A stretch of 64,000 nt of DNA from assembly GCA_950295325.1 (NCBI GenBank), contig OX485804.1:23128001-23192000 (forward strand), read 5' to 3'. Shown here one piece after another: positions 56,852 through 64,000 of this stretch; the first letter of the stretch is position 1, and each line of letters starts with the position of its first letter. Source of the DNA: Polytrichum commune (lineage: Eukaryota > Streptophyta > Polytrichopsida > Polytrichales > Polytrichaceae). Below the pieces are notes generated by a model. That model was not told the DNA's origin. It was given only the letters and a program-made list of their open reading frames with translations, and did no database searches. The translations under genes were made by a program, and so were the position numbers.

Positions 56852-58518
56852 ATGGTCAAAGGGTTGTACCAAATTCCACTACGCACAAGGATGGAAGTAC
56901 TTAATTCCAACATCTGGTGGTCAGAGGGGGTGGAACTTCTAACCAAGGGGTTTGAGTACCATAAAGGCATCAACCTTTACCGCAAAGGGATCAGATGTGT
57001 TGATGACATATGGGATAGCAATCAACATAATTTCCACACATGGGAAAGAGCGCAAGAGAAATTCAGACTTAGGAATACGAAGCAGGGTGATTGGGAAGAA
57101 TTGACCAACAAGATCTCTGAACAATGGCGTAATATCCTAGAGGAGGATGAGGATACTGCATACCCCGGACAATGACTCAAATTCTATATGAAGGACGCAG
57201 AAGACCCGGTCTGTGTCTTTCAATGTGAAGAATGTTTCACACCAGAATGCCTATAGTGGCATAATGCTACCCTCCCCTTCCCTATGCAATGCTATACGGT
57301 GGGCACTCACTCTAGATGTCTTAGAGTGTGGGAAAGGCCACTTGGAGAGATAGAAGGCTACTTCCACAAGGTGAAGATTATTCACACAAATAGGGGTCCG
57401 AAAAAAGAAGGGGAAAGAGAAAATATCATCTTCTTCTATGGCAAACTGGCTACACTTGGATGGGACCCAGACAGGTGGCGGTGGATTGATGGAGGTCACT
57501 TTCTGGACTACACCACCAAGAATGGAAGGGACGTCATCATTAACAGAAATCCGGGCACCACCCATGCGGCTGAGAAATGACAGGGTTACTACCCGGGCAA
57601 CTACAGGTTCTATTGGTCACAAGTCTGGGACCCATTGCGAGCCGAAAAAGAAGCGGCGTTCATCTGGTCAATTTGGCACAAGGCGGTTGCCGTCAACGAG
57701 TGGAGGGCCCGCATTGCTCCGGCCTCTATATCTAAATAATGTATATTTTGCCTCCCTAATACTAGCGAGTCGGTCAAATATAAATCATGGGACTGTATCC
57801 AAGCTAAAAGGGCATGGAGATGGGCCACGTTCATCATGCACGAGCTATGCGGGGTGAGAACGGGTAACTACGATTGTTTCAATTGGAAACAAGCCTTGTT
57901 CCGGGAAAGAATTCCTAAAAGATATGGCAAACTGATTAAAATCTGGCACCTCCTTAGAGGGATCACACTTTGGATCATTTGGATCGAGCGTAATGATAGA
58001 GTGTTCAACCAAGAACAACGGTATGCGTCTAAAGTTAAGCAAAGAATTTGGGATGACCTTATCATTTACGCCAAGACGGTGTGGAACCCGGTACTTGAAC
58101 ACATCAAAATTAGTAGCTTTTCGGCGGTGGCTATGCTTTAAGGTTTCGACAAAACTTGGGGGGCCAGGAATGTTTTATGTAGGAGAAGGAATTTACATAT
58201 TGAGTGGAATTGGAAGAGACATAGTTGGTAGGTAGTGGTTGCCCTGCCTCCGGGGCGGGGAGGTGGTTTGGGGGGTGTCCTTGGCAAGTGGATTGGGGGG
58301 GGGGATCCTTGGTTTGGTGGGGTCGGGGGGTTGTCTGTGGTCGGGTTTGGCTCTTGGTTCCGTTTACGTGGTGGTGTCCCGCACCCGGGGGGTTCCGCCT
58401 CCCCCGGGGGGTTCCGCCTCCCCCGGTGATGGGTGCGGTTTTTCTTTTGGTTTCAATTCATTTGGCGTTGGCTGGGTTGGCCTTCTGTCTCAAAAAAAAA
58501 AAAAAAAAAAAAAAAAAC
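56852..58518 (+). pseudogene. LINE 3' half with zf-RVT region and poly-A tail
   Basis: Frames at 56852-57175, 57284-57580, about 57580-57740 and 57836-58141 together read as the C-terminal part of a non-LTR reverse transcriptase polyprotein. Blocks include YWSQVWDPLRAEKEAAFIW, SIWHKAVAVNEWRARIAP and a CIFCLPN Cys block. They end in LLRGITLWIIWIERNDRVFN, the tryptophan-rich helix after zf-RVT. Stops and frame changes show it is inactive. A GC-rich 3' UTR with a duplicated GGGGTTCCGCCTCCCCCGG follows, then about 28 A (58491-58518). No RT catalytic core (FADD) was seen, so the copy is 5'-truncated. Confidence 0.78.
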
Positions 58519-58618
58519 TTATGTCAATAGGCTCCTGAAACAACATTCCTCAAACAAAGCACGTGACTTTGATGGATGCATAACCCAAAGATGCTTCAAT
58601 GTGCTCACAATATATTGT

Positions 58619-58891
58619 TCATTGTAAGGCCTCCCTTTTAGCTTCAACAATGACCACAGTTGGGAGGGCCTTGGATTGTTTAAAGGAACAATCCTCACTT
58701 TGGACTCTTATAACTTCTACATCTCTATTCTGATTTTGAAACGTGAATTGATAGTATTTATGATTCGCAATTGCTAACTGGACGAGACGAAATCCAAGCC
58801 CAATGAATTCACTAGGATTCAATAATCTGTCAAGTAAGTGATTCCAATGACGGTCCTCTACAAGCATGTAGTACGTGAATGAAAATGTCAA
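58619..58891 (-). other. Open frame without recognised homology
   Basis: A 90-codon frame with protein-like composition (GLGFRLVQLAIANHKYYQFT, KALPTVVIVEAKREALQ). No family or splice partner is recognised. Confidence 0.25.
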
Positions 58892-58899
58892 GCTCTGAT

Positions 58900-59860
58900 A
58901 ACTTTATACCATAATGCAGTCTTTTAGAAGAGTAGCTTCATGGATATTGATGCATTGATGGAAAATGGGAAAGAAAACACCTCTCCATGAGTTCATAATT
59001 TCCAAAAAAATGTAAACTTTCATCTATGTGATTTAAGCTTATAAAATGTTGTCATCTAAGCAAATGACATGTAAGCATTTAGTCGCTCGTGCACAAGCTT
59101 TGAACATTTCTACTTTCTACGAGCTCAATTCATCAGGTTTTGGAATACCACTGAATGACACGTCTTAACTCAATGGTGTTTCAAAAGTCTTTGCAGCTGT
59201 TGAAATGATAGCAACGTGTGTTGGAGCTCAATAAAGCACCCTATTACGAAGTCCTCATTCTGTTGTCAGTGCTAAATTAAGCTGCCACAGCCATGGCTCT
59301 AGGTTTTTTAATAAGTGAAGAGCTTGAGCATGCAACTCAGGTTTGCAAGGCCACATTTTTGCTTCTCATAGAAAACATGGGAACACGGGTAGGTCACTTA
59401 GTGCATTTTAAAAACGACGTGCGGCATAATATAGAGAGGATGAAAATCATTTGAAATAAAAATTATAAAGGAATTCCAAATAATGAAGGGGCCATTAAAT
59501 GTAGACAATCCCATTATAAGTAAGTTAGATGGACATAAAATGTGGGTCATTATTTTTTTGTAAAATTAATATAGGGGCTGAAGATAAGGATCCTAGAAGG
59601 TATGTTTAGTATGTTTGCTATGATCTCCTATGTGTTTTCTTCATAACTTTGTTTGCAATGATATTACTGTTTGCACCCTTCTTTGTTTCCATGGTTTCCC
59701 TTAACACTTGTCAAGGCGTTAGGAAGTAGATTAGCTTTTATTACTTAAAAGGAATATATAGTACAAAAAATTGCAGTGACTTGGACAATATAAGTAATGG
59801 AAGGGTGCAAACAAATGGGCCATTTTTGAAATTTAAGTAATTATAGGGAGGCTTTAATTT
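58900..59860. other. Gene-poor AT-rich region
   Basis: No coding or structural feature can be supported. Confidence 0.4.
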
Positions 59861-59880
59861 AGCCCTTGAAGGTAAATAGC

Positions 59881-60466
59881 CCGGGTACGCACCTCCCGTA
59901 TTATATGGTCCTGATTATAATCACTTATAATGCGTTTTAGTCCAATATTGAGTGATACAATTTGTTTTAATGTAGGAAACCCTTGTAGCCCTTCTAACAA
60001 GGAATCCAAAAATGTAATTATATATAGGAAATGAATATATTTTGAAGCATATAATTGCATTAAAAACCTAATTATATGATTTTTTTAATACAGGTACCAT
60101 AGGTCAAACTACCCAACTTTTTGGGCTTTTTAATAAAATTTTAACATTGTGAATGAATTATAATTTTAATGGGAGGCAACTATTCGTGGCTTATAATTTT
60201 AATGGGAAGCTTAATAAATATGCAACCCAACTTTTTTTTCATCTCATTTATTTAATTTGGTCTTCATCCAACTTTTTTTTCATCTCATTTTATTTAATTT
60301 GGTCTTTACCCAACTTTTTTTCCATCTCATTTTATTTAATTTGGCCTTCACCCAACTTTTTGATCATTTTAATTTGATATAATTGATATAATTTTTACAA
60401 AAGCCGTCCTCTAAGCCGTTTTAAGTACGATGCCCCCTGCGTATAATATGGGAGTTGCGTACCCGG
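59881..60466. mobile_element. Non-autonomous element, 586 bp, 10-bp target duplication
   Basis: Terminal inverted repeats CCGGGTACGCACCTCCCGT and CCGGGTACGCAACTCCCAT, each running into ATTATA. Perfect GGTAAATAGC duplications flank it (59871-59880 and 60467-60476). A 9-10-bp duplication suggests a Mutator-type origin. The interior carries about three and a half units of a 43-bp T-rich repeat (CCCAACTTTTTTTCATCTC) at 60226-60370. Confidence 0.85.
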
Positions 60467-60499
60467 GGTAAATAGCCCCAAAACAAAAAACCCCCAGCC

Positions 60500-62140
60500 G
60501 CACGTGGTGCGCAAAAATGCCTTAGAGTGACCTACCCGTGCATGGGAAGCACGAGCAATTAAACTCTTAAAACGTTTGCATCTTTTCTCTGATTTGGAAC
60601 TTGGAACTTGGATGAGAACAAATCCTGATTCAATACAACGGCCGTAAATGTCTATTGAGTTGTTAAGTGCCCAGAATATTAGGGCCACATACCTTACTTC
60701 AAACATCCAGTTTTGTGCTAAGGTAGGTGATTATTATGTTGTCAATTTGAGGAATTCGATGCCTAAGCCGTCAATTTCAACATCAGAGTATCTGAGCCAC
60801 TTCACAGCTGTGAATCACCCTGCAAGTGTGGGCAGCATGCACAAAGGTAAATAAGTGTTGGAACACTTGCACTAAGGTAAACATGCCTAAATCAAACACA
60901 ACAATAATCTGGACACCCCATATATGAGTGATATGTGGGTTAGGTGTGGCACCAAAAAGACATGCGTTTAAAAGAGATTAGACCATGTGCTCGATTCAAT
61001 GTCAACCATTCTAAGTCTCAATAGTCAGTATGACTGGGGGGCCTGTATGACCACTTAATGAGCACTAGAATCATCAATTTGATAATGAATAAGATATTCA
61101 TATGAGCTCCAAGAATTATGAGGCAACTGGCTACGGGCAGGACTTGGATTTTGCTGATCATCTTGCACTTATTGCGTGTTTCATATCCTACGAGAAGTGG
61201 GTGCAGAGAGAAAAGTACTCATCTAAGGCACGCCCACCTTATTCCTCAACTAGGTAGGCTGTTAATAAGTATTTGACATAATTCTGCACGCACGCTGCCA
61301 TACTTGCAATTGAAGTCCAGTGGATTTTATAATCTCCCAATAATACTACATGTTGTTCAGGACATCAGCCACCACATATTTAGAGTGGCTATGGTGCTTG
61401 ACTCGCCCATTAACCGATGCCGCTTGCAACAGGATTTCTACAGATGCTTAGAGATCACATATCAGGGATATGGCTGTTGGCACACCAGTCTCAAGAACAC
61501 TCACTGGTGTACGTTGATGTATTGAACAGTGGAACAGGACTAGATTGTTCAAAGACATGTTAAGCTGAAATCCCAAGTATGTGTTAAACACTACAATTCC
61601 AGAGTTTCTTATACCCTTCACAAAATGTGGACCTCGGTCGGCCCTGAACTTTTGAGAGGGTCCTGGCTTTCTTAGGGAAAGTAGATTATGGTTTGATAGG
61701 CTTATTTTCTGGAGTGGAATATATTCAATACGTATGATGCAGATAAGGCTTATATTCTGGAGTGGAATAGATATTAGAGCCGAAATTCTCTGAAACCTAG
61801 CCTCCAAAGCATTGACTCATACATAAAATGGTGAAAATTTGATACGACAAAAACCAATGTGGGAGGGAAACCTTCCAGGCAGCCAAGTAGACGCATTTGT
61901 ATACAAATATGGTTACATCTTTGACAACTTATTTCTTTGATAAATCGTCACATCATTGAGTATCTGAATATTCCTCCCCCATATCAATCAGGACTCTTCT
62001 CATTTTTCAAGGAGGAATGGTCTTGGGTATGAGCTACCATGCATGGTCCTGGAAAACTGTTTTAGGGAAACTAAATTGCACTTTTAGAGAGCAATTGAGC
62101 ACTACTCTATTTGAATGCAACATACATCAGAAAAAGCCGG
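60500..62140. other. Region downstream of peroxidase B
   Basis: No gene is recognised. A short direct duplication (TTATTTTCTGGAGTGGAATA / TTATATTCTGGAGTGGAATA) lies at about 61701-61770. Confidence 0.4.
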
Positions 62141-62157
62141 AATTTCTATTTTTCAGA

Positions 62158-64000
62158 TTACTGTTCCGGGTCGAAGACTGGGTTATCGTTGTGCGAATTC
62201 CGCACCGAACATTTCTTACGAATCTGGCCTTGTGTGCCCGTCAGCACACCGATTTTGCCCATCTTTCGTAATGAAATGCCGAACTGCGCAAAGAACGCCT
62301 TCTCGTGGCGAGCATAGTATTTCACCAACTTGAGTGTGCGGGGGTCATTAAACAATGTCTGGTCCGATGTAAATAGTGCAAGACCTTTCTTGAAGTTCTT
62401 GAAGTACTGATTGTCGAAGACAAGAGGTGTGACAGGGTCCATGAAGAATTGCGTCTCATTGTTGAAGTTGGGGGCTTTGATTACCCCGTTGTCAGTGCAG
62501 TTGGCCAGAAGCTCGCGCCCATACTTTTTCTTGTACTGGGGGTCTACGTGTGGGTAAATGCGGTCTACGATGCTGTTGCAATGGCCTTGGCCAATGGAAT
62601 GTGCACCTGGAGGTCATGGTAGATCAATGATCAGAAACTGAGACCAAATCAAGATCGAAGCATCAAAATGGGCCAATGACTTTCTACATAACCAAACATC
62701 AGAATCAGTGTGGCGCACCCTATGCTAGATGACAAGTCATGGAGACCATTCTAAAATAAACATAGCACAACAATTTTAATGCCACACTAAATTGGATATA
62801 TCTTCTCTACAAAACTCTTCCATCAACAAGGAGGTTTTGGGGAATTTTCCACATGGGGAAACATGTACTGAAGTGGACAAAACCTGGGGGACGGGCCTCC
62901 AGTCTCCAGGTTTTGCTGGTCCATCTCCCAGGTTTTGTCCATTGCTTTCCCACATGTTTCTCCATGTGAAAATTTCCAAAGTTCCTTGTGGTTTCAGTCC
63001 ATATTTCAGATGCAGCAAGCATCAGCTTGGATACGTTCAAAGCCATTTGGACTTTTCTATATGAGTGTGAGAAATTAAGAAAACTCGTAGAGGGTCAAGA
63101 CATTAAATGTACTTACCAGAGAGGACAACCAAGTCCACCAGGTTCAATCCAGCAGCTTCGAAATTTTCCAGTAGGCCGGACACATTGAGGTTAAATGGAG
63201 GCAAGTAAGTCTCCGAGTTTTCGGCGAAGGAAGTGAGTGAATCTCTCCGACCTAGTTCAATTGGGTACAATGGTCCGCCGGCCTGATCGCCCACAGTTAC
63301 AGATGATAACAAGTTAGCTTCGTTCAATTCCACGTATGCATAAAAATAAGCCCTCCCATCATGATCTCCAGCAGTCCTCTTCAGCCAAGAGCACACTCAC
63401 TCCAAGAGATTCCTTTCATATTTTCAATGCCTATTTGAATTTTCAATGCCTATCTTGATCAATGGTTCAATGGGGTGTAATGATCAGGCAGCCCAGTGAC
63501 CCACAAATGACAGTTAAATTCATTGTACTATGCATAGATTGCAGCAAGACACAAACCCTCCCACTGTGATCTCCAGCATAGTTACTCTTACAGGACACTC
63601 AAACCACAAAGTTTCACATTTTCCATGACCACATATATTTCAGAGAGCAGTCACTTCAGTTGGGCAAACGGTGAAGAGAACTTAGAAGACGATCAGTTAC
63701 CCTCATTAAATCTTATGTATGCTTACACGAATTCACTGTCCCATCATCCAGCATTATTTGTTAATCGAAAGAGGAGACTCCAAAGATGAAAATTTCGTTC
63801 TTTTATCACCACATGAATGTGAAGAGAATCTTCCCGATCGTTCCAACTTGCATGACTGTCAACAAAACCTTAAATAAAATGTTAGAAAAGAAGAAGAGGC
63901 AAGTATCCATTACCTGTGCAATGGAGTACACAGCCACAAGGGCCAGCACATCAGCACAAGACACGAGGCCCGGACACTCTTTCTCCAACACCTCCTTAAT
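62158..64000 (-). CDS. Class III peroxidase, gene B, partial at window end
   Basis: Exons 62606-62158, 63282-63117 and the end of an exon from 63914 to beyond 64000. Exon lengths of 449 and 166 bp are identical to those of gene A. Blocks are VLEKECPGLVSCADVLALVA, GGPLYPIELGRRDSL, LVVLSG/AHSIGQGHC (proximal haem ligand at the exon join), FDNQYFKNFKKGLALFTSDQ and GISLRKMGKIGVLTGTQGQ. The stop is TAA at 62158. The distal haem region and signal peptide are outside the window. It is a tandem paralogue of gene A. Its AHSIGQGHC and the C-terminal CSVRNSHNDNP differ slightly from gene A. Intron 2 contains a foldback. Confidence 0.93.
62838..62985. repeat. Foldback in peroxidase B intron 2
   Basis: Arms of about 57 bp (TTTTCCACATGGGGAAACATG...GGACAAAACCTGGG and its complement) around a 30-base centre that itself repeats CCAGGTTTTG. 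Confidence 0.75.

Noticed and set aside
58225-58538. Gly/Val-rich open frames before the poly-A run
   Set aside because: They lie in the GC-rich 3' UTR of the LINE and end in the poly-A tail.

Overview
The window looks like nuclear DNA of a land plant, probably one with a repeat-rich genome; the species cannot be fixed from sequence alone. The evidence is two tandem class III peroxidase genes (a plant-specific family), TTTAGGG-type interstitial telomeric repeats, Tourist-like and Stowaway-like MITEs, a Mutator-like element with a 9-bp target duplication, a PIF/Harbinger MYB-like accessory ORF, and non-LTR retrotransposon remnants. The DUF7869-like protein and the style of the LINE RNase H and zf-RVT remnants lean towards a non-seed plant (bryophyte, lycophyte or fern), which is inference.

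Layout. 0.5-4.8 kb: a minus-strand two-exon gene for a DUF7869-like, possibly RNase H-fold transposase-derived protein, surrounded by copies of a GC-rich palindrome (core CCACGGGTGTTCACCCGTGG). 5-15.6 kb: gene-poor AT-rich DNA with a four-copy inverted repeat family, telomere-like stretches, poly-C/G runs and tandem repeats. 15.6-25.4 kb: the most remarkable locus, a plus-strand gene of at least seven coding exons, about 1,762 residues. Its N-terminus copies the histone H3 tail (MARTKQTTRK), followed by a ParB/DGQHR-like segment, a region with weak resemblance to N6/N4 DNA methyltransferase motifs, an acidic linker and an FCP1-like HAD phosphatase domain. The same palindrome lies in its introns, in two 47-48-bp-period arrays upstream, and once in frame inside an exon. 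The palindrome is seen nowhere else after 25.5 kb.

25.5-34.7 kb: MITEs, hairpins and a degenerate LINE RNase H region. 35.2-38.3 kb: complete peroxidase gene A. 39.2-44.2 kb: a tiny LINE insertion with a 14-bp target duplication, then a complete Mutator-like element with about 960-bp inverted arms, nested MITEs and a solo LTR. 44.2-50 kb: mostly repeats, including a 155-bp-arm hairpin. 50.4-54.1 kb: same-strand fragments of unrelated cellular genes (B3 transcription factor, COPI delta subunit, ribosomal protein SA) with splice sites kept, which looks like transposon (Helitron-style) gene capture. 54.6-56.15 kb: frameshifted Harbinger MYB-like gene. 56.8-58.5 kb: LINE 3' part with poly-A tail. 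59.9-60.5 kb: a 586-bp element with a 10-bp duplication. 62.1-64 kb: peroxidase gene B, running off the window end.

The two palindrome-bearing genes may belong to one system. One looks transposase-derived; the other looks like a chromatin-directed, multi-domain protein with a ParB-like module, and ParB proteins bind palindromic sites. The physical co-occurrence is directly visible; the functional link is a hypothesis.
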